From: Bin87 sp965220265
GTDB lineage: Bacteria; Chloroflexota; Dehalococcoidia; Lucifugimonadales; UBA3495
Assembly (NCBI GenBank): GCA_965220265.1
Contig: CBDCPM010000004.1
Span: forward strand, 1,116,001 to 1,180,000
DNA: 64,000 nt
Direction of reading: 5' to 3'
The notes beneath the pieces are model-generated. The model did no database searches and was not told the DNA's origin. It was given only the letters and a program-made list of their open reading frames with translations. A program made the translations under genes and the position numbers. This document shows positions 16,100 to 25,081 of the stretch, one piece after another; the first letter of the stretch is position 1; every line of letters starts with the position of its first letter.

Positions 16100-17326
16100 C
16101 TACCGCAGCCCGCGGAAGAACTCGCGCATGTCGGCGACCAGTTCGGCGGGCTTTTCCAGGGCGGCGAAGTGGCCGCCGCTGTCCATTTCGGTCCAGCGCT
16201 GCACGTTGCAGGTGCGTTCCGCCCAGGAGCGCGGGGGCGTCGAGAGCTCCTTGGGGAAGACGGCGATGGCACAGGGTACTCCAATCTGATCGTCGGGGCC
16301 GAAGTACCAGGGCGTGCGACTGTTCTCGTAGTAGAGGCGGGTGCTGGAGTTGATGGTCTGGGTCACCCAGTAAATCATGACGGTGGTCAGGAGGTCGTCC
16401 TTGGTGTAGACGCTCTCCACGTCGCCGTTGCAGTCGCTCCAGGTACGGTACTTCTCGACGATCCAGGCGCAGAGGCCGACGGGAGAATCGTTCAGACCAT
16501 AGGCCAGGGTCTGGGGCTTGGTGCCCTGGATGTGGCCGTAGCCACCCTCCGCGGCCGCCCAGGAGACTCGCTGGTCGATCATGGCGAGCTCGTCGTCCGA
16601 CAGTGTGGCGGCGAAGTCCCGTCGGTAGCCGCCCTGGGGCGTGCCGATGACCTGCTCCAGGCGCTCACGCCGGCCCAATCCCTCGAGGCTGGCTCCCTGG
16701 TAGGGGATGGCCTGGGTCACGGAGGTGGTGTGGATGCCCAGCACGTGGTTGGCGTGGTGGAATCCCAGGCGGGCGGTCACGCCGGCGCCCCAGTCGCCGC
16801 CCTGAGCGGCGTAGCGCTGATAGCCCAGCTCGTCGGCCATCAACTTGTCCCACAACTCGGCGATGCGGCGGGTGTTGACGCCGCGCTCACGGGTCTGGGC
16901 GCTGAAGCCGTAGCCGGGCATGGACGGGACGATCACGTCAAAGGAGTCGGCCGGGTCGCCGCCGTGGCTAGCCGGGTCGGCGAGCATCGGGATGATCTTG
17001 TGCATCTCGTAGATAGAGCCGGGCCAGCCGTGGGTGACGATGATGGGCATGGGATTGGGGCCCTTGCCCTTCTCGTGGATGAAGTGGATGCCCTGGCCTT
17101 CGATGGTGGCGTAGAAGTTGGCGAAGGCGTTCAGACCGGCCTCGGCCTTGCGCCAGTCGAAACCATCCCGCCAGTAGGCCACCAGTTCCTTGATATAGTC
17201 GAGGTTGGAGCCGTAGTCCCACTCGGCGCCGGGAATCTCGTCGGGCCAGCGCACGTGGTTCAGCCGGTGCCGCAGGTCTTCCAGCACGTCGTCGGGCACG
17301 TTGATGGTGTAGGGCTGTACCGCCAT
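16100..17326 (-). CDS. Epoxide hydrolase, alpha/beta hydrolase fold with EHN domain
   Basis: 408 aa from ATG 17326, preceded by TCGGAGG. The N-terminal EHN domain (VPDDVLEDLRHRLNHVRWPDEIPG, WDYGSNLDYIKELVAYWRDGFDWRKAEAGLN) is followed by the hydrolase core. The oxyanion block is HGWPGSIYEMHKIIPML, the nucleophile lies in AAQGGDWGAGVTARLG (Asp) and the catalytic His in SGGHFAALEKP. It opens epoxides by a covalent ester intermediate on Asp. Length is typical of the microsomal/juvenile-hormone epoxide hydrolase type. It is in the same orientation as the LLM oxidoreductase. Confidence 0.9.
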   Translation of the reverse strand: MAVQPYTINVPDDVLEDLRHRLNHVRWPDEIPGAEWDYGSNLDYIKELVAYWRDGFDWRKAEAGLNAFANFYATIEGQGIHFIHEKGKGPNPMPIIVTHGWPGSIYEMHKIIPMLADPASHGGDPADSFDVIVPSMPGYGFSAQTRERGVNTRRIAELWDKLMADELGYQRYAAQGGDWGAGVTARLGFHHANHVLGIHTTSVTQAIPYQGASLEGLGRRERLEQVIGTPQGGYRRDFAATLSDDELAMIDQRVSWAAAEGGYGHIQGTKPQTLAYGLNDSPVGLCAWIVEKYRTWSDCNGDVESVYTKDDLLTTVMIYWVTQTINSSTRLYYENSRTPWYFGPDDQIGVPCAIAVFPKELSTPPRSWAERTCNVQRWTEMDSGGHFAALEKPAELVADMREFFRGLR

Positions 17327-17485
17327 GGTTGAACCTCCGAGGAGCGTTTTGTTGTCAAGGGTATGGGAGCAATCCGCTCGAGGCGGGCGCCGCCGGCAGT
17401 TTAGCATAGGCAACCACCCGGACCGACTTCTCACGATTGATGGCCCGTTTTGCCAAGTGGTAAGATGGTGACAGGAGGCAGGAAA

Positions 17486-17809
17486 ATGGCTACGCCTGAA
17501 ACACGGAACCATACAGTCGAAGTAAGTAACCTGCCGACAGGCGATCAGCCGGAAGCTAGGATCACTGAATCCACACGAAACGGATTGTATCTTGTATCGT
17601 CCGTGCCAGCCGGAGTGGCGATCCTATCCGTACTGGTGGCTATCCTTACAGCTTGGTCCGACCTGCCGAGCGTGGCAGTGATTGCATTGTGGGTTTTCGT
17701 AGTAGCGGCTGGCCTGTGGGTTGGCGGAACAGTTTATATTCTGTCGTTGAACGGAAGGCACTATTGGGACCGTCTTCGTCGGAGGAATACCGACCGGTCA
17801 GCAGATTGA
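17486..17809 (+). CDS. Small two-TM membrane protein
   Basis: 107 aa from ATG 17486, seven bases after AGGAGG (17473-17478); this site decided the start over ATG 17465. The N-terminal 40 residues are polar; two TM helices follow (SSVPAGVAILSVLVAILTAW and VAVIALWVFVVAAGLWVGGTVYIL) with a short basic tail. No known family. Its last 164 bp overlap, antisense, the end of the gene at 17646-18044. Because it has a strong ribosome site, this is the better supported of the two. Confidence 0.55.
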   Translation: MATPETRNHTVEVSNLPTGDQPEARITESTRNGLYLVSSVPAGVAILSVLVAILTAWSDLPSVAVIALWVFVVAAGLWVGGTVYILSLNGRHYWDRLRRRNTDRSAD

Positions 17810-18044
17810 ATAGCAAATAACCCATCACCACCAAGATCAAGAGCACGAAAACAATTACGGCGAAATACAACGCGCCCCGCATCCGGCGGCGATGAACGCT
17901 GGAGGCATCCACGCCGGACGACAACACCCGATCGGCTAGTGCGAAAACTGGCACCCCGACTGCCGCCATAGCAATGACCACTGCGACGTGCTGTATCAGG
18001 TTCGCTCCCAATAGAGGAACGAGTTCAGATAATACCTCTAACAT
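17646..18044 (-). CDS. Small two-TM membrane protein overlapping a convergent gene
   Basis: 132 aa from ATG 18044 (MLEVLSELVPLLGANLIQHV); starts further up would overlap hemW and have no ribosome site. Two TM helices (QHVAVVIAMAAVGVPVFALA and GALYFAVIVFVLLILVVMGYLLFNLL) and a polar tail of about 45 residues. The tail is the part that overlaps the convergent gene 17486-17809, so one of the two may end earlier in nature or be spurious. Function unknown. Confidence 0.4.
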   Translation of the reverse strand: MLEVLSELVPLLGANLIQHVAVVIAMAAVGVPVFALADRVLSSGVDASSVHRRRMRGALYFAVIVFVLLILVVMGYLLFNLLTGRYSSDEDGPNSAFRSTTEYKLFRQPTGQPLLRKPTMQSLPRSAGRTKL

Positions 18045-18124
18045 GGTGATTTGATAAAATATGCAGCGTCCGTGCATCCCGTCTATCTGAACGTTTGCTA
18101 ATGCCTCAGGCTTCGGCCTTTTCC

Positions 18125-19384
18125 TCACAAAAACCGTGTAAACACTTGGTTCGCCACCAGGTACGCCTCCTCCGTCAGCCGCAGCCGGGTGTCCCCTTCC
18201 CACACCAGCAGCCCGTCATCAGTGAGCTCCGCCAGTTCCCGCTCGTAGAGGGAGGACAGGTCGATGCCGATGCGCGCTGAGGCGGCGGCGACATCCATGC
18301 CGTCCAGCAGGCGGAGGCCGAGGAACATGGTCTCGGCGGCGGTGGTTGCCTCGTCGGATACCTCCGAACCGTCAACCGTCGGAACGGCCGCGATCCGGTC
18401 CGCGGTCACCTCCGGCCACGCGCCGGCCCTGACAACACTCACTGCCCACTCCCCGGCCAGGCGGGCGTAATCTCGCGGGAGCCGCACCGTCCAGAACCGG
18501 CAGGCGGATCCGGCCTTGCCGACGCGGAGGGACGAGTGGGCGCCCGGGCCAACGCCCAGCCACTGCAGGTTGCGCCAGTAGGCCAGGTTGTGCTCCGATT
18601 GGCAGCCGGAGCGGGACCAGTTGCTGATCTCGTAGTGGAGATAGCCGGCGCCGGCCAGAGCGGCGCGAGCGTGGTCGTACATATCGGCGGCCAGGTCCGA
18701 ATCAGGCTCGGGCAACCGGCCCTGCTGCACCCACCGGCGCAGCGGGGTGCCTTCCTCCAGCGTAAGGGAGTAGAGGGAGAGGTGTTCCGGAGCGAGGGCA
18801 GTAACCCGCCTTACAGTGTCCTCCCACTGGGACAGGGCTTGCTGGGGCAGACCATACATCAGGTCCAGGCTCACGTTGTCGAAGCCGGCGCGGCGGCAAC
18901 GCTCCAACGCCTCCGCGGCCTCGTCAGCGTCGTGGCGGCGACCGAGCATGGCCAGCAGGTCGTTGTCCATGCTCTGGACGCCGATGCTGACCCGATTGAT
19001 GCCGGCGGCACGGAGATCGGCGCACTTACTGGAAGTGAGGTCGTTGGGGTTGCACTCCGCGGTAATCTCAGGATCGGTACGGACCGCGTAGTTGCGGGCG
19101 ATGGCATCCAGGATGCGGGCCACGTCTCCGTCGGGCAGGTAGGACGGAGTGCCACCGCCCAGAAAAATTGTGTTGACGGTTGGCCGGCCAAGAGCGACCG
19201 ACCAGGCGGTTATCTCTTGAATAACGGCGTCGAGGAAGTCTCCGAACTGGGATTCGATCCCCTGGTAGGTGTTGAAATCGCAGTACGGGCACTTGCTCAG
19301 ACAGAAAGGGACGTGCACGTACAGCGAGATGCCTTCGCCGAATGTAGAAACGGGAAGATCACGGATATCTGCGGATCGGGACAT
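18125..19384 (-). CDS. hemW: HemW-type radical SAM protein (heme chaperone, CPO-like)
   Basis: 419 aa. The radical SAM cluster motif is CLSKCPYCDF (C-x3-C-x2-C) at about 28-37, preceded by LYVHVPF. Further blocks are TIFLGGGTPSYL, ITAECNPNDL, GINRVSIGVQSMDNDLL and VSLDLMYGLPQQ, all typical of HemW/HemN. The C-terminal HemN domain is present (EHNLAYWRNLQWLGVGPGAHSS, ETMFLGLRLLDGMD). HemW binds heme and is thought to deliver it; true anaerobic coproporphyrinogen oxidase activity is not expected. Upstream is repeat family C at 19401. Confidence 0.9.
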   Translation of the reverse strand: MSRSADIRDLPVSTFGEGISLYVHVPFCLSKCPYCDFNTYQGIESQFGDFLDAVIQEITAWSVALGRPTVNTIFLGGGTPSYLPDGDVARILDAIARNYAVRTDPEITAECNPNDLTSSKCADLRAAGINRVSIGVQSMDNDLLAMLGRRHDADEAAEALERCRRAGFDNVSLDLMYGLPQQALSQWEDTVRRVTALAPEHLSLYSLTLEEGTPLRRWVQQGRLPEPDSDLAADMYDHARAALAGAGYLHYEISNWSRSGCQSEHNLAYWRNLQWLGVGPGAHSSLRVGKAGSACRFWTVRLPRDYARLAGEWAVSVVRAGAWPEVTADRIAAVPTVDGSEVSDEATTAAETMFLGLRLLDGMDVAAASARIGIDLSSLYERELAELTDDGLLVWEGDTRLRLTEEAYLVANQVFTRFL

Positions 19385-19400
19385 CGCCGTACCTATAGCA

Positions 19401-19425
19401 AGGGGCGAGTCTCATGCCCGCCCCT
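19401..19425. repeat. Palindromic repeat family C (degenerate copy)
   Basis: AGGGGCGAGTCTCATGCCCG followed by CCCCT, an inverted repeat of the type AGGGGCGGG-loop-CCCGCCCCT. Other copies are at 43219-43247 and 50280-50309. Confidence 0.6.
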
Positions 19426-19457
19426 GTTGAGTCAATAGTTGCCGGGTTGCCGGCCGA

Positions 19458-19844
19458 TCAACTGCCGCGTTGGTCATCCGCGTCGTCAGTGGGTCGTGCC
19501 TGGCCGTCAACCACGTTGTCGGGATCGCGATCTTCGGGGCGCGGAGGGGGCGGTTCGCCCATGTGCTCACGTACCACCGCCCTGGGGCACAGGTTCCAAA
19601 ACAGCCAGACCGCCAGCCCGAGGATGATGATATCGTCGTAGCGCCCCAAGCCGTAGGGGATGCGGTCGCGCACCAGGTCGATGGGGGACACTGCGTAGAT
19701 CACTGCCAACGGGATCAGGAGCTTGATCAGCAGGTTGACGCGGGAATCCCGATGCAAGCGATACAGGGCGCGGACGAACTTGACGATGCGCGGCCCCAAC
19801 TGGGGGCCGAACATCATCAGGATGGGCCAGAGGAAGCGGAGCAT
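19458..19844 (-). CDS. DUF1232 (YkvA-like) membrane protein
   Basis: 128 aa from ATG 19844. The DUF1232 core is RVNLLIKLLIPLAVIYAVSPIDLVRDRIPYGLGRYDDIIILGLAVWLF: the PIDL..D.IP..G..DD pattern is diagnostic. The N-terminus is a hydrophobic-amphipathic helix and the C-terminus a Pro/Asp-rich tail (EPPPPRPEDRDPD). It is an integral membrane protein of unknown function. It stands alone after hemW. Confidence 0.85.
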   Translation of the reverse strand: MLRFLWPILMMFGPQLGPRIVKFVRALYRLHRDSRVNLLIKLLIPLAVIYAVSPIDLVRDRIPYGLGRYDDIIILGLAVWLFWNLCPRAVVREHMGEPPPPRPEDRDPDNVVDGQARPTDDADDQRGS

Positions 19845-20060
19845 GACAACATCGCCTACAGAGTACCATCCTAGCACAGCGCGGGCCGGTTTTGGCGCTT
19901 CCCGTCTCTATCGGAGGCGATTGGGTTCCGGGTGCGCAGTTCCGGGAACAGCGAGAAATCCCGATCTCGAGTAAGCAGTTCCTCTAGGGAGTATCGTCAC
20001 ATTAGATAGTGGATGGTACGTTGCAATGCGGAGTAATGGTGTAGAAGGGGTCGGGTGCGA

Positions 20061-20340
20061 TTGCATCGCATCGTCGTCATGACCTTTCGGACCGGGTTTG
20101 GAAACGCCTACGATCTGACTTGCCGGGGAAGCAGGCAAGGCGGGGAGGCCGGCTCAGGACAACCGTCGGTTCTGAACGCGGTGTTTTGGATCTTGCGTAC
20201 TGGGTCGCGGTGGCGGGATTTGCCGCAGGATTACGGGGATTGGTGGCAACCCGTTATGCCGAAAGCGCAGCTTCATTCCTGGCGATTTGCCAAATCCGCG
20301 CACTGGTACTGTGGACCAAATTATTTTGACGACACTGCCC
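20061..20340 (+). pseudogene. Remnant of an IS5-family transposase (N-terminal part)
   Basis: Reading across frames gives HDLSDRVWKRLRSDLPGKQ, then VLNAVFWILRTGSRWRDLPQDYGDWW, the N-terminal domain of IS5-type transposases. At least one frameshift separates the blocks and the DDE domain is missing. It is not the same copy as the transposase at 44254-46271. It lies directly upstream of the MFS gene. Confidence 0.7.
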
Positions 20341-20460
20341 AGGGAATGGCCGCGCATCAGACGAGTAGGGCAGGTTGTCGAACTATCCTCACTCATCCTC
20401 CGAAACCGGCATCAAGGCCCAGTCCTCTGTTGAAAGGGGGATAGCAAAATCGACACCCAA

Positions 20461-21651
20461 GTGACACAGGCAAGGGCAACAGATGCAAACAAAGCGTTGT
20501 TTCTTGCGGGTCTTTTCGTGGCTGTCTTCGGCGCGTTGAACGCGAATCTGATGGTTACGGCACTCCTGGTTGAGATATCGACCGATCTGCATATATCGGT
20601 GGCGGTCGCTGGCCAGTTGGCTACCGCAACCCATGCGGCCTGGGGCGTCTCGGTCTTTTCGGTGGGCCCATTGTCCGATTCCCTGGGTCGTCGCCCCATT
20701 GCCCTTGCCGGGTTGCTGCTGATTGCCGGGTCCCTGATCGGGTCTGCCCTCGCCGCCAATTTTGGGGTGCTGCTGGCGCTCAGGATCTTGACCGGCCTGG
20801 GCGCGGGAACGTTGCCTCCCACCTTGGTGGGCGCAATTTCCGATGTCATTTCCCCGGAGAGGCGGGCTCGGGCGGTCAGCTCACTACTGGCCGTTGGCTT
20901 GATGGCATCGGTGGTCAGTGTGCCGGCTATCGCCGTGTTGGCTGACTGGGGCGGATGGCAGTTCGCTTTCATCGTATCGAGTCTGCTGAGTGCATCAGGC
21001 TTTGTAGCCAACTGGTTGTGGTTGCCAAGAGACAGCGGGGAGAGAGTTCGCGACCTCGTCATATTCTCCCGGTATTGGTCCCTCATCGCCCTGGGATTCT
21101 TCCGGGTAGCTCTGACGGTCAATCTCGCCCACCGCATCGCCTACTGGGCTGTGATCAGCTTCTTCGCCGCCTATATGATCCTTACCTACGACGTGAGCCT
21201 GCGGTTCGTGGCTCTGCCGCTGGCAATAACAGCGACAGGCCGGGTGATAGGAAGTTACGCGGGCGGAGTTGTGGCGGGCAGCAGGTACCGCGCCGTCCTC
21301 ATTGCCGCCACATGCGCCGCCGGAGGCGCCTGCGGGTTCCTGTTCTTCGCCGTCGATCTCCAATTCTGGGTGGCTGTGGCCGTGGCGACGCTGGGAACAG
21401 GCTTGCTGATGGTTAATTTCCCCGCTCTGGTTGCCGCCAGCACCGAGTACTCGGGAGAATCAAGGGCCACCGGGGTGGGCATGATGGCTCTGAGCAACCA
21501 GTCAGGAGTCGTATTTGGCGCCGCGATTTCCGGCGGACTCCTGGCAACCACGGGCTATGTGGGGATAGCGTACCTTTGCCTCGGAGCCACGGTCGTAAGT
21601 GTCCTGGCGGCAGGTCTGTTCGCCAGGCAGTTGCGCATAGGCAGCGGCTGA
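20461..21651 (+). CDS. MFS transporter (predicted drug/metabolite efflux)
   Basis: 396 aa from GTG 20461. Twelve hydrophobic segments can be counted. The loop 2-3 motif A is GPLSDSLGRRPI (about 63-74), and ARILTGLGAGTLPPTLVGAISDVISPERRARAVS covers TM4-loop. This is the DHA1-like arrangement of 12-TM drug antiporters and sugar exporters. No substrate can be named. The transposase remnant is upstream and the truncated PIN gene abuts its 3' end, so the locus has been rearranged. Confidence 0.8.
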   Translation: MTQARATDANKALFLAGLFVAVFGALNANLMVTALLVEISTDLHISVAVAGQLATATHAAWGVSVFSVGPLSDSLGRRPIALAGLLLIAGSLIGSALAANFGVLLALRILTGLGAGTLPPTLVGAISDVISPERRARAVSSLLAVGLMASVVSVPAIAVLADWGGWQFAFIVSSLLSASGFVANWLWLPRDSGERVRDLVIFSRYWSLIALGFFRVALTVNLAHRIAYWAVISFFAAYMILTYDVSLRFVALPLAITATGRVIGSYAGGVVAGSRYRAVLIAATCAAGGACGFLFFAVDLQFWVAVAVATLGTGLLMVNFPALVAASTEYSGESRATGVGMMALSNQSGVVFGAAISGGLLATTGYVGIAYLCLGATVVSVLAAGLFARQLRIGSG

Positions 21652-21685
21652 AATACGAGAAATGTACCTGGCCCCGTTGTCGGCC

Positions 21686-21724
21686 GTGTGCATAAACCAG
21701 GATGTTCGTATCGACGGCAATCAA
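21686..21724 (-). pseudogene. Truncated VapC-type PIN toxin (first 13 residues)
   Basis: From TTG 21724 the sequence reads MIAVDTNILVYAH, the N-terminus of PIN toxins with the first catalytic Asp (VDTNILVYA). After this the frame runs antisense through the MFS gene with no PIN homology. The gene has lost its 3' part at the junction with the MFS gene. It overlaps the stop of the antitoxin in TTGA, as in an intact vapBC operon. Confidence 0.7.
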
Positions 21725-21965
21725 CGGGGCTCGGATTCACCGTAGATGATCGACCGCAAATCCGGCCATGAATATTCTTCCAGCGGGTCCTGCCGTCCGA
21801 CGTCGCCCACGCTCAGATCGAGTAGACGGTACCGGGCCCGGGGTGGCGTCGCCAACGCCAGCGCAGCCCTTCTTCAACCACCGCCCACAGCGGGCGCCCG
21901 GTCTGCCTGGCGTGTCGTTTTGCCCGCGCCAGCAACTCATCCTGGATGTCAATCGTAGTCTTCAT
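21721..21965 (-). pseudogene. Frameshifted VapB-type antitoxin
   Basis: From ATG 21965 the frame gives MKTTIDIQDELLARAKRHA then RPLWAVVEEGLRWR. One base off, the reading continues ARYRLLDLSVGD, then DPLEEYSWPDLRSIIYGESEPR and stop at 21721. Together these match the ribbon-helix-helix antitoxins that precede PIN toxins (VapB, DUF2191 type). The shift lies near GGGCTGCGCTGGCG. The partner toxin is also dead, so the module has decayed as a unit. Confidence 0.7.
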
Positions 21966-22180
21966 GTTGCCATGCTAGCCGTATGTGTCAATATGGGTAA
22001 TCCATAATAAGGTTTTGGGCAGGGCAATCGCCCCATCAACCGTGGCGCCAGCGGATCATTTCAACCAGCCATCAACCGCTCAGACTGACAAATTCGCTTT
22101 CCATTTAAACTGACAGAATCGCTGGACAACGACAGTGTGATATGCCTGATTTTTCACGCCGAAACTACCGACTTCGGCCA

Positions 22181-22210
22181 CTGGATTCCCGCGAAAGCGG
22201 GAATGACGGC
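22181..22210. repeat. Palindromic repeat (ATTCCCGC type)
   Basis: CTGGATTCCCGCGAAAGCGG then GAATGACGGC: ATTCCCGC and GCGGGAAT pair around GAAA. This hairpin type is widespread in bacterial genomes. The gene-free stretch 21966-22303 holds nothing else recognisable. Confidence 0.75.
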
Positions 22211-22303
22211 AATTAATTGTCCATACGGGACAGCCCTGGGTTCGTGACTCCTTTGCCTTGTCCACCGTCTTTGACGGCTGCTAGACTCGCGTAGAGGTGG
22301 CCT

Positions 22304-22504
22304 ATGCCCAGCGCTTGCAACGTGCCCAGCCGCACCATATTCACCGGCGACAACCTGGACATCCTGCGGGGGATCAACTCCGAGTGCGTTGACCTCATCT
22401 ATCTGGATCCGCCGTTCAACTCCAATCAGAGCTATGCCGCCCCCCTGGACAGCGAGGCCCGGGGAGCGGAGTTCGATGACGTTTGGACGTTGGACGACGC
22501 GTGA
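22304..22504 (+). pseudogene. N-terminal fragment of a site-specific DNA methyltransferase
   Basis: 66 codons: RTIFTGDNLDILRGINSECVDLIYLDPPFNSNQSYAAPL then FDDVWTLDDA and TGA. The GDNLD block and the D-P-P-F catalytic motif identify an adenine/cytosine-N4 methyltransferase of the beta type. Normal length is 300 aa or more; target-recognition and SAM-binding C-terminal parts are missing. Downstream sequence does not restore it in any frame. A restriction-modification remnant. Confidence 0.8.
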
Positions 22505-22979
22505 CGGTCAATTTGTCCGATGGGAACTAGTGGATCTGGTGGACGGGGATCCTGAAACGATAATTGGGGTTCCCAGGCAAAACCATGTAGATTGTTATTT
22601 CCTGCTGGACGCCCTAGAAAGTAGCTGGAGCCAACTACAACAACCAGTCGGGTTTTCAGATGATACGCTTAGACTCCCGCCAACCAATCCAGCCGGAACC
22701 GAGCGTCCCAGTGGTTTGCCAGTCCGTATGGGTATGCCTGCTCACAGGTATCAGGTTCATGCTCTGGAGGTATTTGTGATGCAGGCTCCCGCTTTTCATG
22801 CCGTGGGCCATGACCCAACTATGGACAAGAGCTGATAGAGATCCATTTCGGCATTCAGGCTGATTTCGAGATAGTGGGAGGATACAACGGCTGCCAAAGT
22901 TACGCGGTGGTCGCGATGACTGAGGCTACCTACGCAACTATTTACGACGACGTACAAAATTTACTTGCTGGACGATGAC
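22505..22979 (+). other. Possible decayed ORF between methyltransferase fragment and AAA gene
   Basis: Two open stretches look protein-like: about 22527-22833 (ELVDLVDGDPETIIGVPRQN, CYFLLDALESSWSQLQ) and, one frame over, 22830-22979 (ELIEIHFGIQADFEIVGGYN, CQSYAVVAMTEATYATIYDD, VQNLLAGR). They could be one gene with a frameshift near 22830. I do not recognise the family. Confidence 0.25.
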
Positions 22980-23072
22980 TGACGTGGCAACCGCCCCAAG
23001 GGCGGGTTCAGTTCGGCCCCGTTTGCTATACTGCCGGCAAACTCCCACCCTCACGAAAGGACGGATTGCTCC

Positions 23073-24479
23073 ATGTCTAATAATGCATTGCCTGCCACCA
23101 TCGGCGAACTCCGCGATAGCGGCTACCAAACTACGACAGTGCGCGAGGAGATCCGCCGGAACCTGATCGCCAAGATACGCGCCGAAGAGTCGGTGTTTCC
23201 CAGCATCATCGGATTCGACCAGACGGTTATCCCACAGCTGGAAAACGCCATGCTGGCCGGCCAGGACATCATCCTGTTGGGCGAGCGGGGACAGGCCAAG
23301 ACGCGGCTGATCCGGGAGATGGTCAACCTGCTGGATGAGCGCATTCCGATCATCGCGGGCAGCGAGTTGAACGACGATCCCTACAGTCCCATCAGCCCGG
23401 ACGCTAAACAGATGGTGGCGGACATGGGCGATGACACGCCCGTGGATTGGATCGGGCGGGACATGCGCTACTCGGAAAAACTGGCGACGCCCGACATCTC
23501 CATCGCCGACCTGATCGGCGAGATCGACCCCATCAAGGTGGCAGAAGGGCGGCACCTGGCCGACGAGACCGCCATTCATTACGGGCTGGTGCCGCGGACC
23601 AACCGGGGCATCTTCTGCATCAACGAGTTGCCGGACCTGGCCGAGCGGATCCAGGTGGGCCTGTTCAACCTGATGGAAGAGCGGGACGTGCAGATCAAGG
23701 GGTACCGGATCCGAATGCCGCTGGACGTGTTTGTTGTGGCCACCGCGAACCCCGAGGACTACACCAACCGGGGACGCATCGTGACGCCGCTGAAGGACCG
23801 CTACGGCGCGCAGATCCACACCCACTACCCGCGGGCGCTCGAAGAAGAAATCGCCATCATGGAGCAGGAACGCAACCGATTCCCTGACGAGGACAAGGTG
23901 GTCGTGCCGGCATTCATGACAGACATCGTAGCCGAAGTGACGGCGCGGGCGCGATCCAGCAATGAGATCAACCAACGCTCGGGCGTGAGCGTGCGCGTGT
24001 CCATTTCCAACTATGAAACCCTCATCAGCAACGCCCTGCGCCGGAGCATCCGGCACGGCGAGGACATTGCCTGCCCTCGCATCAGCGACCTGCCCTATCT
24101 CGTCGCTTCCCTGGGTGGCAAGATTGAGATGGAAACCTTCGGCGAAGGCAGGGAGGACCGTCTGGTGGAAGACCTGACCAAGCGGGCAACGCTGGGCATC
24201 TTTGGCCGCTACTGCAACGTGGACGACCTGGACGATATCGTGACGGCGTTCGACCTCGGCAACGCGGTGGAAACGGGCAGCGACGTCCCGGCGGCTGCCT
24301 ACTCCGCGGCAATGACCAATATCGCGGGCCTGCCCGCCGCGGTATCCGCGCTGATCGGCGACGAGCGGCGTCCTGAGGTGGTGGCCTCAGCGGCGGAGTT
24401 CGTGCTGGAAGGGTTGCACCTGAATCGACGGCTGAACTGCGCCCGCACGCCGGCCGGAGGCTACCGCTACGCGCGGTAG
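23073..24479 (+). CDS. AAA ATPase of the Mg-chelatase (ChlI/BchI)/MoxR-like group
   Basis: 468 aa, with GAAAGGACG upstream of the ATG. Walker A is GERGQAKT (about 68-75), Walker B GIFCINELPDL (about 186-196), sensor 1 FVVATANPEDYTNRGRI. The insert HYGLVPRTNRG and PLKDRYGAQIHTHYP are characteristic of Mg-chelatase I-type AAA proteins, which remodel a partner through a vWA protein (ChlD/CoxE type). No vWA partner gene is adjacent; the next gene is a Uma2. The vWA genes of this window are 15 kb away. The cellular role is therefore open. Confidence 0.82.
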   Translation: MSNNALPATIGELRDSGYQTTTVREEIRRNLIAKIRAEESVFPSIIGFDQTVIPQLENAMLAGQDIILLGERGQAKTRLIREMVNLLDERIPIIAGSELNDDPYSPISPDAKQMVADMGDDTPVDWIGRDMRYSEKLATPDISIADLIGEIDPIKVAEGRHLADETAIHYGLVPRTNRGIFCINELPDLAERIQVGLFNLMEERDVQIKGYRIRMPLDVFVVATANPEDYTNRGRIVTPLKDRYGAQIHTHYPRALEEEIAIMEQERNRFPDEDKVVVPAFMTDIVAEVTARARSSNEINQRSGVSVRVSISNYETLISNALRRSIRHGEDIACPRISDLPYLVASLGGKIEMETFGEGREDRLVEDLTKRATLGIFGRYCNVDDLDDIVTAFDLGNAVETGSDVPAAAYSAAMTNIAGLPAAVSALIGDERRPEVVASAAEFVLEGLHLNRRLNCARTPAGGYRYAR

Positions 24480-24509
24480 ATCCCTCCGCGACTAGCGAGG
24501 AGGCCCGTC

Positions 24510-25076
24510 ATGACGACGCACAACATCGCCGCCGCGCCGCCAATAACGCTGGAGGAGTACGCCGCGCTGCCCAAGCACCCACGCTATGAACTGGTGAAAG
24601 GAGTCCTGGTTGATCTGATGGTGGCGTCAGAGGAACACGAGCATACCGGCTCTCTAGTCAACTGGCGTTTGTCGGAGCATGTTTTTCCCAACCGACTGGG
24701 CAGAGTGTACACCAGCAACCGGGGGTATGTGACCGGTCCTGCTTCTCCGGCGACCTCGCGGATGCCCGATGTTTCGTTTGTGTCCAACGCTCGATTATCA
24801 CAGTCCGATCTGGCTGGAATGCTCTACGATGGCGCGCCTGACCTCGCCGTCGAGATTCTTTCGGACAGCAACACCCCCGCTGAGATAGCACGAAAGGTTT
24901 CCGAGTACCTAGCCGCTGGTGGCAGGGCCGTCTGGGTGATCGACATCGGCGGTCGGACGCTGACGGTACATACCGCCGATGCACCGCCGTTGACCCTCAC
25001 CGACGCCGACACCGTGGACGGCGAGGACTATCTGCCCGGCTTCACCTGCGCGGTGGCGGCTATGCTGCCGGCCTGA
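24510..25076 (+). CDS. Uma2 family (DUF820) restriction-endonuclease-fold protein
   Basis: 188 aa; GGAGG lies 7 bp before the ATG. ITLEEYAALPKHPRYELVKGVLV opens the domain, SRMPDVSFVS and GAPDLAVEILSDSNTPAEIARKVSEYLAAGGRAVWVID carry the two acidic positions and the Lys of the PD-(D/E)XK site. Unlike the member at 509 it has the canonical PDV. The end LPGFTCAVAAMLP is typical. It converges with the candidate selenoprotein gene, stops only 5 bp apart. Confidence 0.88.
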   Translation: MTTHNIAAAPPITLEEYAALPKHPRYELVKGVLVDLMVASEEHEHTGSLVNWRLSEHVFPNRLGRVYTSNRGYVTGPASPATSRMPDVSFVSNARLSQSDLAGMLYDGAPDLAVEILSDSNTPAEIARKVSEYLAAGGRAVWVIDIGGRTLTVHTADAPPLTLTDADTVDGEDYLPGFTCAVAAMLPA

Positions 25077-25081
25077 ACCGA

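Noticed and set aside
14286..16289. A 667-codon open frame on the plus strand across the LLM oxidoreductase gene
   Set aside because: It is antisense to a gene with clear homology and only reflects high GC at third positions; no domain is seen.
22304..22504. Second UGA-readthrough gene at the end of the methyltransferase fragment
   Set aside because: After the TGA the frame soon hits another stop, no methyltransferase sequence continues, and no hairpin follows.
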